The translations under genes were made by a program, and so were the position numbers. The notes under the pieces are model-generated. The model did no database searches. It was not told where the DNA came from and saw nothing but the letters and a program-made list of their open reading frames with translations. Positions 7,111-13,774 of a stretch of 13,774 bases of DNA are shown in pieces. Position 1 is the first letter of the stretch. Each line of letters starts with the position of its first letter. The DNA comes from Phoenicimicrobium sp964438695 (GTDB taxonomy: Bacteria > Atribacterota > Phoenicimicrobiia > Phoenicimicrobiales > Phoenicimicrobiaceae), in NCBI GenBank assembly GCA_964438695.1, contig CAYTKP010000024.1, positions 1 to 13,774 of the forward strand, read 5' to 3'.

Positions 7111-7139
7111 ATTATACCTAAATCTTTTTTAATTATCAA
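7111..7139 (-). promoter_or_regulatory. sigma70-type promoter of tRNA-Gly
   Basis: Read on the minus strand, TTGATA (7139-7134) and a perfect TATAAT (7116-7111) are 17 bases apart. Transcription would start near 7104, giving a leader of about 60 bases before the tRNA. Confidence 0.82.
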
Positions 7140-7207
7140 ATAATTTTTATTACCAAATATTGTGCAAAATAATTTAGAAATAACAAAAACAGAAGGGGTG
7201 TAATTTA

Positions 7208-8572
7208 TTGAAATATTATTCGAAAAAGAAAAGAAATGCTAAGAATAAGATAAAAAATATTTTATTATTTCTAATAATAATAATTGTTGTAGTTAGTTTA
7301 TTTGAAGGTATTGATCTATACCTAAATAGAAATAAAATATTTTCAGGAGTATCAGCCTTTGGAGTTCAATTAGGTGGACTAAGTAAAGAAGAAGTTAAGA
7401 AGACTCTTCAACCAATCATCTCAAAAATAACTGATTTTCCCCGGATATTAGTATTTGAAGAGGAAAAAATACAGTTTATTCCTAAGAATGATTTAGATGC
7501 ATCTATCGATTTATCTCAAACAGTTGATGAACTATATAAAGTTGCTCGAAGCGGTAATATTTTTAAGCGATTAAGAGATAGAATTGTGGGATGGAGAAAG
7601 GGTTATGAAATATCTTTTCAGACCAAATATAATCCCCAAAAATTAGAAGATTTACAGAACAAGGTAAGCTCTTTAATAAACCATATGCCCAGTGATGCTT
7701 ATTTAGTTAATAATCGTATTATGGAAAGCAGAGTAGGAGTTAAACTTAATTTAGAGGAGTTTAGTAACGAAATATTAAAGACTTTAAATTGTTGGGATGA
7801 AAATAAATATATTATTAATATTCCCATTATAACTATTCCTCCTCAATACACTACTCAAGACTTATTAAAAAAATTGGGCATTATTCAAGAATTAGGAACA
7901 TATTCTACTTCCCTGAAGAATAAAGAAAAAAATACCATTTATAATATAAAATTAGCTTCTAATATGATAAACGGAAGATTAATAAAACCACAAGAATATT
8001 TTTCTTTTAATAAATACGTAGGTCCAGCTGAAAAAGAAGATGGCTATAAAGAAAGTACTATAATTGCTAACGGAAGATTTATAAATGGTTATGGTGGAGG
8101 AGTTTGTCAGGTATCAAGCACTTTATACAATGCAGCTCTTTTAGCTAATTTACCAATTGTGGAGAGGTATAATCATTCAATATATGGAGATGCTACCAAA
8201 TATGTCCCTTTGGGCAGGGATGCCGCTATATTTTTTGGATATAAAGACTTGAAATTTAAGAATAATTTAGATCACAATATAGTTATTTTTGCGAAGGTTT
8301 TAGGGGATATATTACAAGTTAAAATCTTTGGCCAATACCCAGATAAACCTGAAATAGAAATTATTAGTAAAGATAAAAAAGTAGTTGACTACAAGATAAT
8401 TAGAGAAAAAGACCCTGAATTAGAAGTTAACCAGAAAATAGTGGTACAAGAGGGGGTACCTGGTTACAAAGTTAAAACTTATCGTATTATCCGAAAAGAT
8501 GGAGAAGAGAAGATAGAACTATTATCAGATGATACCTATAGAAGTGTCCCGATGATCATTAAAGAAAATTAA
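7208..8572 (+). CDS. VanW-family envelope protein with G5-like tail
   Basis: 454 residues. A basic N-terminus and one membrane helix (about 16-33) anchor an extracytoplasmic protein. About 65-200 fits the putative peptidoglycan-binding region that precedes VanW domains. The VanW domain follows (about 235-365), with SNMINGRLIKPQEYFSFN and GGGVCQVSSTLYNAALLA (296-313, C300 in the conserved position). About 380-450 resembles a G5 domain. VanW proteins are named for a glycopeptide-resistance accessory gene, but this chromosomal type is widespread and its molecular role is unsettled; no resistance should be inferred. The start is TTG, supported by AAGGGGTG seven bases upstream. No clear plus-strand promoter was found, partly because the tRNA-Gly promoter occupies the upstream region on the other strand. 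Confidence 0.92.
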   Translation: MKYYSKKKRNAKNKIKNILLFLIIIIVVVSLFEGIDLYLNRNKIFSGVSAFGVQLGGLSKEEVKKTLQPIISKITDFPRILVFEEEKIQFIPKNDLDASIDLSQTVDELYKVARSGNIFKRLRDRIVGWRKGYEISFQTKYNPQKLEDLQNKVSSLINHMPSDAYLVNNRIMESRVGVKLNLEEFSNEILKTLNCWDENKYIINIPIITIPPQYTTQDLLKKLGIIQELGTYSTSLKNKEKNTIYNIKLASNMINGRLIKPQEYFSFNKYVGPAEKEDGYKESTIIANGRFINGYGGGVCQVSSTLYNAALLANLPIVERYNHSIYGDATKYVPLGRDAAIFFGYKDLKFKNNLDHNIVIFAKVLGDILQVKIFGQYPDKPEIEIISKDKKVVDYKIIREKDPELEVNQKIVVQEGVPGYKVKTYRIIRKDGEEKIELLSDDTYRSVPMIIKEN

Positions 8573-8638
8573 TTGTATTCTATCGAATATTGAGTATCGC
8601 GCATTGCATGGAAAAATAAGATACACGGTTATTAAATT

Positions 8639-9454
8639 ATGAAAATATTTAAAATATTTAAGTTGTTATTAAGAAAAAATTTTTTTAAGGTAATATCTAT
8701 AGTCTTTATATTAATATTAGTATTTATTTGCTTGCCTCAGATTGCTTTACCGCAAACTACCTCTGTTGAATATATTTGTGCAGGGACAGATTATGAAACC
8801 CCGGCTTATATAATTCAGACTAATTATAAAAAACCGGCTATATTGATTATAGCCGGAACGCACGGTAATGAATTAGCTGGCATTAGAGCTACACAATATT
8901 TAAAAGATAATATTAAAATTGAAAGAGGAACTTTAATAATAATACCACGGGCAAATATCTTGGCTTGCGATAAAAATGTAAGAAATTTTCCTTCAGATGT
9001 TAATTTAAATAGAGTCTATCCTGGAAAATCTGAAGGGAATGAGGTAGAAAGATTGGCTTATAAAATATTTGATTTAGCAAAAAGATATGATATTGATTTA
9101 CTGGTTGATTTACATGAATCGATAGAATTTTATAAGAATAATTCCCAAAATTATGGGCAAACTCTTGTTATAGATTCTAATGATGATTATTTATTTAATT
9201 TAAGTTCTTCCATTGTCGAAGAAATGAACAAAGGAATTTTTGACAACAATAATAAGTATCAGGTTTTAGTAAAGCCTATAGAAGGAAGTGCGGCGTATAG
9301 TGCCTATTATCAACTCAATATTCCAGCATTCACTTTTGAAACTTGTAGAAAGTTACCCTTAGCTTTTCGGATACAAGAACATATTAGGTTAGTAAAAATA
9401 ATATTATTTAGATGGAATATGATTGCAGTTGAAGAGATAAATAACCAGAAATAG
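8639..9454 (+). CDS. Signal-anchored succinylglutamate desuccinylase/aspartoacylase-type zinc hydrolase
   Basis: 271 residues. A basic start and a hydrophobic stretch (about 17-37) act as a signal peptide or anchor, with a possible cleavage near ALPQ. The zinc carboxypeptidase-like fold of the M14/AstE-AspA clan is shown by GTHGNE (73-78, ligands H75 and E78), NLNRVYPG (122-129), DLHE (157-160, third ligand H159) and FTFET (231-235, catalytic E234). Cytoplasmic relatives cleave N-acyl amino acids. Export here suggests an amide or peptide substrate in the envelope, perhaps cell-wall material, but this is inference. It lies 66 bases after the VanW gene in the same direction and has no strong ribosome binding site, so coupled expression is possible. 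Confidence 0.85.
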   Translation: MKIFKIFKLLLRKNFFKVISIVFILILVFICLPQIALPQTTSVEYICAGTDYETPAYIIQTNYKKPAILIIAGTHGNELAGIRATQYLKDNIKIERGTLIIIPRANILACDKNVRNFPSDVNLNRVYPGKSEGNEVERLAYKIFDLAKRYDIDLLVDLHESIEFYKNNSQNYGQTLVIDSNDDYLFNLSSSIVEEMNKGIFDNNNKYQVLVKPIEGSAAYSAYYQLNIPAFTFETCRKLPLAFRIQEHIRLVKIILFRWNMIAVEEINNQK

Positions 9455-9478
9455 CGAATAATACCCTCTATTAAAAAT

Positions 9479-9518
9479 AAAAAAACATAAGTAAAAAAGT
9501 AAGTGTCTGTTTTTTTCC
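9479..9518. terminator. Possible bidirectional terminator between convergent genes
   Basis: AAAAAAACA (9479-9487) pairs with TGTTTTTTT (9508-9516), so either strand ends in a T run. The interior pairs poorly and GC content is low, making this a weak terminator at best. Its place between two convergent genes supports the call. Confidence 0.35.
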
Positions 9519-9546
9519 TATATTCTTATATAACAACTGGAGTAAT

Positions 9547-10641
9547 TTAATTACTATTTGAAGTATCTTTACTCTCTTCAGTTTTATTTATTTCTTCTTT
9601 TGAAATTGCTTCATCTGAAGGGCTGGAAACTTGTTTATTTTCTTGAGAAGATTCAGAGGAAACATTTTCACTTTCAAAGTCGTAATTTATAATAACATTA
9701 GCTTGATCATTTAAGTGGGCGATTAAGTTTGATATAGCTTCACTTTCCTTTTGATATTTTAAAATGTTATATATCTGTTCTTTGACCTCTTCAAAACTAG
9801 GGTTATGCGCTTCTTTTTTCTCTTCGCATTTTATAATATGATACCCAAATTTGGTTTTTACTACTCCACTAATTTCGCCGGGTGCTAAAGAAAAAGCGGC
9901 ATCTTCAAATTCTTTAACCATTTGACCTTTAGAGATAAATCCCAGGTCTCCACCATTGGAGGCAGATGGACCGGTTGATTTTTCTTTAGCTAATTCGGCA
10001 AAATCAATTATACCTTCTTTTAATTGTTGTAAAATATTGTTTGCTTCTTCTTCTGTTTCTACCAATATATGGCGGACATGAACTTTTTCTGGTTCAAAAA
10101 AACTTTCTTTGTTTTCATTATAATAGACTAATAGATCATCTTCGGTAATATTAATTTTATTTTTTTCTTCATTTAAAATATAATTTATCATAAGATTATT
10201 TTTTATTTCATCTCTGAGTTGCGCCAAGGTTAAATTATTTACTTTTAAAGCTTCATTAAATTCTTCAGGAGAAGAAAAATTTGCTTTTATTTTTTCTATC
10301 TCTGAATCGATATCACTTTTGGAAATTTTAACTTTTTCTTTTTTGGCTTGTTGTAATAACAATTCTGTATTGATTATTTGTTTAAGGACGTTATTTTTCA
10401 GCTTATTAATGGTAGATTGATCCATATTTGACAGAGTTTGGTTATCATATCTTGATATTACATTTTGGAAAGTAGCCTGCCATTGATCGTAACTAATCCC
10501 TGTTCCATTTACTTCTGCGATATATAATTTTTTCTTTTGAGAGGTTCTATATTGACCCAAGCCATAAAAAATAGATACGCCAAAGGCAGCAATTATTATA
10601 ATAAGTATAATTTTCATCTTTTTTCTTAATAATTGCATCAT
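9547..10641 (-). CDS. Membrane-anchored parvulin-type peptidyl-prolyl isomerase (SurA/PrsA/PpiD-like)
   Basis: 364 residues. A membrane helix (about 10-29) is followed by a SurA-N-like helical chaperone region (about 36-165). The parvulin domain follows at 186-276: VHVRHILV with H190, GGDLGF (230-235) and FGYHIIK (265-271). After it come a short helix and a low-complexity Ser/Glu/Lys/Asn tail (about 320-364). No lipobox cysteine is present, so it resembles PpiD-like anchoring more than PrsA lipoproteins. It should help secreted proteins fold outside the membrane. The start has two adjacent ATGs; the only Shine-Dalgarno, AAGGAG, is unusually far (about 14 bases). A promoter lies upstream on the same strand, so it is probably monocistronic. 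Confidence 0.92.
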   Translation of the reverse strand: MMQLLRKKMKIILIIIIAAFGVSIFYGLGQYRTSQKKKLYIAEVNGTGISYDQWQATFQNVISRYDNQTLSNMDQSTINKLKNNVLKQIINTELLLQQAKKEKVKISKSDIDSEIEKIKANFSSPEEFNEALKVNNLTLAQLRDEIKNNLMINYILNEEKNKINITEDDLLVYYNENKESFFEPEKVHVRHILVETEEEANNILQQLKEGIIDFAELAKEKSTGPSASNGGDLGFISKGQMVKEFEDAAFSLAPGEISGVVKTKFGYHIIKCEEKKEAHNPSFEEVKEQIYNILKYQKESEAISNLIAHLNDQANVIINYDFESENVSSESSQENKQVSSPSDEAISKEEINKTEESKDTSNSN

Positions 10642-10678
10642 AATTTTTCTAAAATCTCCTTTTGTTTTAGTTGTATAT

Positions 10679-10708
10679 AATATAATATCATACTATATGT
10701 TTTGTCAA
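10679..10708 (-). promoter_or_regulatory. Putative promoter of the parvulin gene
   Basis: On the minus strand a perfect TTGACA (10708-10703) is followed after 18 bases by TATATT (10684-10679); TTATAT at 17 bases is an alternative. The leader to the ATG would be about 30 bases. Confidence 0.6.
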
Positions 10709-10975
10709 ATGTTTATCTCTTCACCTTTTTCTATTTTTTGGCAATTTTTTAAACTACCTCACTGAAGTTTATACTAATTCCGTCTATCTTTTATTCCTCC
10801 CGTATCTTCATTTTTTTTGGCAAAGATATGGTGATAAAGTAAATCTTTCCCTTTTCTTTGCGAAATAGAAAAAGAAAAGTAAAAATATTTGACATATTCC
10901 AGAGTTAATATAATAATATAGAAGTTAATATTATAATTTGATAATAGTGTAAAACTTTGCTGAGAAGTTCATTTG
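10709..10975. other. AT-rich intergenic stretch with weak repeats
   Basis: No gene is supported here. A minus-strand frame ending at 10774 contains protein-like YHHIFAKKNEDTGGIKDRRN, but has no start or ribosome binding site. CTTTTCTTT (10851-10859) pairs with AAAGAAAAG (10871-10879). An imperfect tandem repeat of about 20 bases beginning AGTTAATAT occurs at 10903 and 10923. A perfect TTGACA (10889-10894) has only a poorly placed -10 (TATAAT at 14 bases), so it may be a weak second promoter. Confidence 0.35.
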
Positions 10976-11004
10976 TTGAAAATTTTATGGTAGTATTATA
11001 TAAT
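10976..11004 (+). promoter_or_regulatory. sigma70-type promoter upstream of rpsU
   Basis: TTGAAA (10976-10981) and a perfect TATAAT (10999-11004) are 17 bases apart. Transcription would start near 11011, giving an untranslated leader of about 295 bases before rpsU, or a separate small RNA ending at the hairpin at 11233-11271. Confidence 0.75.
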
Positions 11005-11232
11005 ATGTTAGAAATTTATGATTTTAAATGATAAATAATAAAAGAATTAATAAAATATATGAAAAATAGCCATAGTGTCATAGTATGGATAAAAACAGAA
11101 ATACTATTATCTTATAGCACGGAGTTTTAAAAAACTTGATACCCTAAATGAATTCTTTTTAAAAAATAGATTTTAAAACAGGATTGCTAGGAAAGTAATA
11201 TGTAAAACCAAAATGGAATAGAAAATACAATA

Positions 11233-11271
11233 AAAGAATTGCGGTGAAGTAAAGCACCCTGGCAATTTTTA
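11233..11271 (+). terminator. Terminator-like hairpin in the rpsU leader (candidate attenuator)
   Basis: AATTGC (11237-11242) pairs with GCAATT (11262-11267) and GGTG (11243-11246) with CACC (11255-11258). The loop is 8 bases, with a three-base CTG bulge on the right arm and A-T extension at the base, and the right arm runs into TTTTT. It lies about 36 bases before the rpsU start and about 225 bases after a strong promoter. No second promoter is visible after it, so rpsU must be reached by readthrough or by regulated antitermination. Confidence 0.6.
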
Positions 11272-11306
11272 TTGGCTTTAACATGAACTAGATGGGAGGT
11301 GTAAAT

Positions 11307-11495
11307 GTGACCAAAGTAAAAGTAAAAGATAACGAAGAATTAGACCATGCTCTTAGAAGATTTAAGAAAGAATGTCAAAAAAGCGGAATAATTTCTGAGA
11401 TTCGGCGTCATGAGTATTATGAAAAACCAAGCGTTAGGAGAAAAAAGAAACTTCTTGCTGCTCAGAGGAAACAAAAAAAAAGAGGTAGATTTTAA
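11307..11495 (+). CDS. rpsU: 30S ribosomal protein S21
   Basis: 62 residues, very basic, with the S21 pattern LDHALRRFKKECQKSGII, then RRHEYYEKPSVRRKKK and a Lys/Arg-rich C-terminus. S21 binds the 30S platform near the anti-Shine-Dalgarno end of 16S rRNA and helps initiation. GTG at 11307 is chosen as start because GGGAGGTG (11294-11301) lies 5 bases upstream; an in-frame ATG at 11292 overlaps that ribosome binding site and would add five residues untypical of S21. yqeY follows with no gap. Confidence 0.95.
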   Translation: MTKVKVKDNEELDHALRRFKKECQKSGIISEIRRHEYYEKPSVRRKKKLLAAQRKQKKRGRF

Positions 11496-11963
11496 ATGAC
11501 CAAAGAATTATCTTTAGAAGAAATTATATTCAATGACATGAATACGGCACTAAAAAATAAAGAAAAAATAAGACTATCAACCTTACGAATGATTAGAGCA
11601 GCAATAAAAAATGCAGAAATATCCAAGAAAGACAAACTTACGGATGATGAAATTATTGCGATATTAAAAAACAATTTAAAGAAAACAGAAGAATCTTTAG
11701 ATATTTTTATAAAAGGTGAAAGACCAGACCTTATTGATAAAGCAAAAAAAGAGATTGAGATAATAAAGAGATATCTTCCTGAACAACTTTCTGAGAAAGA
11801 GATTATAAAAATAGCTAAAGAAATAATTATTAAAAATAATTTTAAGAACATTAAAGACCTTGGCCCTGCTATGAGAGAAATTATGTCTCAGTTAAAAGGG
11901 AAAGCAGATGGAAAATTGGTTAATAAAATAGCGAGGGATTTATTGGATAATTTAAATAATTAA
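11496..11963 (+). CDS. yqeY: GatB/YqeY domain-containing protein
   Basis: 155 residues, close to the usual 148 of stand-alone YqeY. Recognisable parts are RLSTLRMIRAAIKNAEI near the start, IIKRYLPEQLSEKEI in the middle, and the C-terminal GPAMREIMSQLKGKADGKLV. The domain is shared with the tail of GatB, the tRNA-dependent amidotransferase subunit that contacts tRNA; stand-alone members are thought to have a tRNA- or translation-linked role, not firmly defined. The ATG follows the rpsU stop codon directly and AGAGGTAG lies inside the end of rpsU, so the pair is probably translationally coupled. A strong terminator follows. The rpsU-yqeY order is common across bacteria. Confidence 0.95.
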   Translation: MTKELSLEEIIFNDMNTALKNKEKIRLSTLRMIRAAIKNAEISKKDKLTDDEIIAILKNNLKKTEESLDIFIKGERPDLIDKAKKEIEIIKRYLPEQLSEKEIIKIAKEIIIKNNFKNIKDLGPAMREIMSQLKGKADGKLVNKIARDLLDNLNN

Positions 11964-11971
11964 TGTTAATC

Positions 11972-12024
11972 AAGAAAGACTCATACTTACTTTATAGTAA
12001 GGATTTGAGTCTTTCTTAGTTTTA
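11972..12024 (+). terminator. Intrinsic terminator after yqeY
   Basis: A perfect 12-bp stem AAGAAAGACTCA (11972-11983)/TGAGTCTTTCTT (12006-12017) contains a further CTTAC/GTAAG helix (11986-11990/11997-12001). It is followed by AGTTTTATAATTT. Confidence 0.85.
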
Positions 12025-12031
12025 TAATTTG

Positions 12032-12088
12032 TTTATCTTGGAGAGTCGAAATTTAGAAGATAATTCGATGCCCCCAAGATAAATTTTA
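12032..12088 (+). terminator. Second hairpin with T tail, upstream of nfeD
   Basis: TTTATCTTGG (12032-12041) pairs perfectly with CCAAGATAAA (12074-12083), and TCGAA/TTCGA (12046-12050/12064-12068) extends the fold inside. TTTTATT follows. It may be a back-up terminator for yqeY or a leader element of nfeD. Confidence 0.6.
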
Positions 12089-12156
12089 TTATCTGATTTT
12101 ACGAGTACAATTTGAATAGGGAATGGATTCTAATAAATTTGTTAGAATTAGGAATA

Positions 12157-13521
12157 GTGCTGAATAAAACGAAAAGAAATAACAAAAGGTATAGAGGGGT
12201 TTCAGAGGAGTTTACTCTCCTGACAATCTTGATCATTATATTAATTTTTATTAGTGTAATTAATATTCACACCTTTGCAAATGAAACAAAAGAAGTCTAT
12301 ATGATCTCGATTAAAGGAACAATCGATTTGGGCCTATCATCCTATATTCAAAGAGCTTTAGAGGAGGCCTTATTAAATAGAGGAAAAGCGGTTATTTTAG
12401 AAATTGATACTTTCGGTGGGAGGGTTGATGCTGCTGTCCAGATAAGAGATAAAATAATAAGTTTGAACATACCAAGTGTGGCATATATTAAGAACAGAGC
12501 ATGGTCTGCAGGGGCATTAATTGCTTTATCTGCAGAGTATATTCTAATGGATAAAAGCGGTAGTATTGGTGCTGCGGAACCGCAGCCAGCTAACGAAAAA
12601 ACTATTTCGGCTTTGAGAACTGAATTTTCATCCACTGCTTTAGCTAGAGGACGTCCAGAAAAGATAGCAGCTGCAATGGTAGATAAAGATATAGAAATTG
12701 AAAATGTTATAGGAAAAGATAAAATATTAACTTTAAATGCTGAGCAGGCTATAAAATTAAATTTTGTAGATGGTATTGTTTCTAATGTCGAGGGAGTTTT
12801 AGAATTTTTAACTCTTGAGGACGCGAAAATAAAATATATTTACCCTAACTGGGCAGAGAATGTAAGCCGATTTGTTACCAACCCCACAATCAGTTCATTG
12901 TTATTGTCTATAGGATTTTTAGGGCTCATAATTGAATTTTGGACTTTGGGCTGGGGAGTTGCCGGAACAATAGGAATAATTTCTCTGTCTTTATTTTTTG
13001 GAGGTCATATAATTGTTGGATTAGCTGGATGGGAAACAATTATCCTTTTTTTAGTTGGTTTTTTATTGCTTTTAGCAGAAATATTTTTTATTCCTGGCTT
13101 TGGTTTGGCAGGAATAAGTGGAATTATTGCCATTACAATCAGTATATTTCTTACCTTTGGAAATGTTATTCAAGCCACTTATTCTATATTAATTGCTTTG
13201 AGTTTGTCCTTAGTGGGCTTTTTCTTATTAATTAGATATATCCCTTCTACTCGTGTCTGGAGAAAATTTATTCTTTTTACTCAGCAGAAAAAAGAGCTAG
13301 GATATACGGTTGAAACCAAAGAATTGAAAAAGTTAAAAGGGAAAGAAGGGGTAACCGTTACACCTTTACGTCCATCTGGCATAGTAGAGGTGAATAACCA
13401 TAAACTAAATGTGATTACTCAAGGAGAATACATTGATTCTAATACAAAAGTTAGAGTATTAAATATTGAAGGTAATAAGATAACAGTTGAAGCAGTTGAT
13501 ACTTCTAATAAGGAATTGTAA
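12157..13521 (+). CDS. nfeD: NfeD family membrane-bound serine protease
   Basis: A full-length NfeD (about 454 residues from this start). A basic N-terminus and signal-like helix (about 20-41) precede a ClpP-class protease domain (about 46-240) with DTFGGRVDAA (84-93), RAWSAGALIAL with catalytic S117, and a likely catalytic Lys, K148, in EKTISALR. Five or so membrane helices follow (about 250-365), then a C-terminal OB-fold NfeD domain (about 390-445) starting GKEGVTV. NfeD partners the flotillin-like FloA encoded next, in membrane-domain organisation and membrane-protein turnover. The start is uncertain: GTG 12157 has TTAGGA close upstream and gives a typical signal sequence; TTG 12112 adds 15 residues without a ribosome binding site. 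Confidence 0.92.
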   Translation: MLNKTKRNNKRYRGVSEEFTLLTILIIILIFISVINIHTFANETKEVYMISIKGTIDLGLSSYIQRALEEALLNRGKAVILEIDTFGGRVDAAVQIRDKIISLNIPSVAYIKNRAWSAGALIALSAEYILMDKSGSIGAAEPQPANEKTISALRTEFSSTALARGRPEKIAAAMVDKDIEIENVIGKDKILTLNAEQAIKLNFVDGIVSNVEGVLEFLTLEDAKIKYIYPNWAENVSRFVTNPTISSLLLSIGFLGLIIEFWTLGWGVAGTIGIISLSLFFGGHIIVGLAGWETIILFLVGFLLLLAEIFFIPGFGLAGISGIIAITISIFLTFGNVIQATYSILIALSLSLVGFFLLIRYIPSTRVWRKFILFTQQKKELGYTVETKELKKLKGKEGVTVTPLRPSGIVEVNNHKLNVITQGEYIDSNTKVRVLNIEGNKITVEAVDTSNKEL

Positions 13522-13662
13522 AGGCATGCAAGACAGATGTATCGCTATCTAAACAATATTAGGGCCTAGCCTCGTGAAATTTGTCATCGTGAAAATAGAG
13601 GACGGGCTTCGGGTAGGATAAATACGAGTCCTATTACTAAAGATTAGAAAAGGAGGTCAAAG
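13522..13662 (+). other. nfeD-floA spacer with weak structure
   Basis: No gene was seen. The stretch is GC-richer than its surroundings, carries the direct repeat TCGTGAAA (13572 and 13587), short complementary pieces AGCC/GGGCT and TAGGA/TCCTA, and ends with the floA ribosome binding site AGGAGGT (13651-13657). It could be a structured leader; the evidence is thin. Confidence 0.25.
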
Positions 13663-13774
13663 ATGATTGATCTATTGATTCCGTTGATTCCGATTATCGT
13701 AGTTATTTTTGTAATCTACATTTTCTTTCAGTTTATACCGGTAGGATTATGGATTTCAGCTATAGCGGCAGGAG
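13663..13774 (+). CDS. floA: Flotillin-like protein FloA, N-terminal part only
   Basis: The first 37 codons are present and run off the window edge. They encode a hydrophobic N-terminal hairpin (about 3-22), then FFQFIPVGLWISAIAAG, the characteristic opening of the FloA/YqfA family. FloA forms membrane-associated assemblies like eukaryotic flotillins and is usually encoded directly after nfeD, as here. AGGAGGT five bases before the ATG is a near-consensus ribosome binding site. The remainder of the gene (about 300 more codons expected from the family) lies outside the window. Confidence 0.93.
   Translation, partial: MIDLLIPLIPIIVVIFVIYIFFQFIPVGLWISAIAAG

Noticed and set aside
7208..8572. Glycopeptide-resistance operon suggested by the VanW domain
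   Set aside because: No vanH, vanA/B ligase, vanX or two-component system is nearby; stand-alone VanW proteins are common.
10851..10879. A/T-rich hairpin as a terminator
   Set aside because: Neither strand has a T run after the stem, and no gene ends nearby.
11011..11271. Known structural RNA (6S, SRP or tmRNA) in the rpsU leader
   Set aside because: No long closing helix, SRP-type GC-rich helix or tRNA-like ends could be found.
11492..11851. Minus-strand frame of 119 codons opposite yqeY
   Set aside because: Its Ile/Phe/Ser-rich composition is the antisense of a Lys/Glu-rich gene; yqeY has clear motifs and a ribosome binding site.
12939..13235. Plus-strand frame of 98 codons inside nfeD
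   Set aside because: An out-of-frame reading of the nfeD membrane region, rich in Trp, Asn and Ser, without a start signal.

Overview
The window comes from an AT-rich bacterium, roughly 30% GC by eye, with sigma70-type promoters (TTGNNN-N17-TATAAT), strong GGAGG ribosome binding sites, ATG/GTG/TTG starts and CCA-encoding tRNA genes. All 12 complete genes end in TAA (8) or TAG (4). The mix of genes (surE-pcm; rpsU-yqeY-nfeD-floA; a VanW/G5 protein; a membrane-anchored parvulin) suggests an anaerobic deep-branching lineage. Atribacterota (JS1/OP9-like) is my first guess, with Thermotogota or Clostridia as alternatives. This is inference; no lineage marker decides it.

Layout. Positions 1-3700 look like an eroding accessory zone. 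A promoter and tRNA-Pro(GGG) are followed by broken coding remnants in several frames. Among them stand two intact genes: a membrane-anchored calcineurin-like phosphoesterase and a metallo-beta-lactamase-fold hydrolase with an altered HxHxDH motif. A clear pseudogene (3216-3686) and a 14-bp hairpin terminator close the zone. Positions 3779-6959 hold a co-directional operon with its own promoter: a COG2509-type FAD dehydrogenase, surE, a two-helix membrane peptide and pcm. A convergent tRNA-Gly(CCC) lies 6 bases beyond pcm and has its own promoter and a hairpin-containing leader.

Positions 7208-9454 encode two envelope proteins: a VanW-family protein starting at TTG, and a signal-anchored M14/aspartoacylase-type zinc hydrolase. 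A convergent membrane-anchored parvulin-type prolyl isomerase follows on the minus strand (9547-10641). A roughly 650-base gap then carries divergent promoters and a long rpsU leader ending in a terminator-like hairpin. After it come rpsU, yqeY, two hairpins in tandem, nfeD (full length, with a ClpP-class serine protease domain) and the start of floA, which is cut by the window edge.

How the genes fit together. The core genes fall into three themes: repair and stress housekeeping (surE nucleotidase, pcm isoaspartate repair), envelope quality control (parvulin, VanW, M14-like hydrolase, NfeD/FloA), and translation (rpsU, yqeY, tRNAs). I found no CRISPR array, transposase, phage gene or obviously new multi-gene system. 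The most interesting leads are the rpsU leader and hairpin, the decayed-gene cluster, the tRNA-Gly leader hairpin and the unusual MBL active site.
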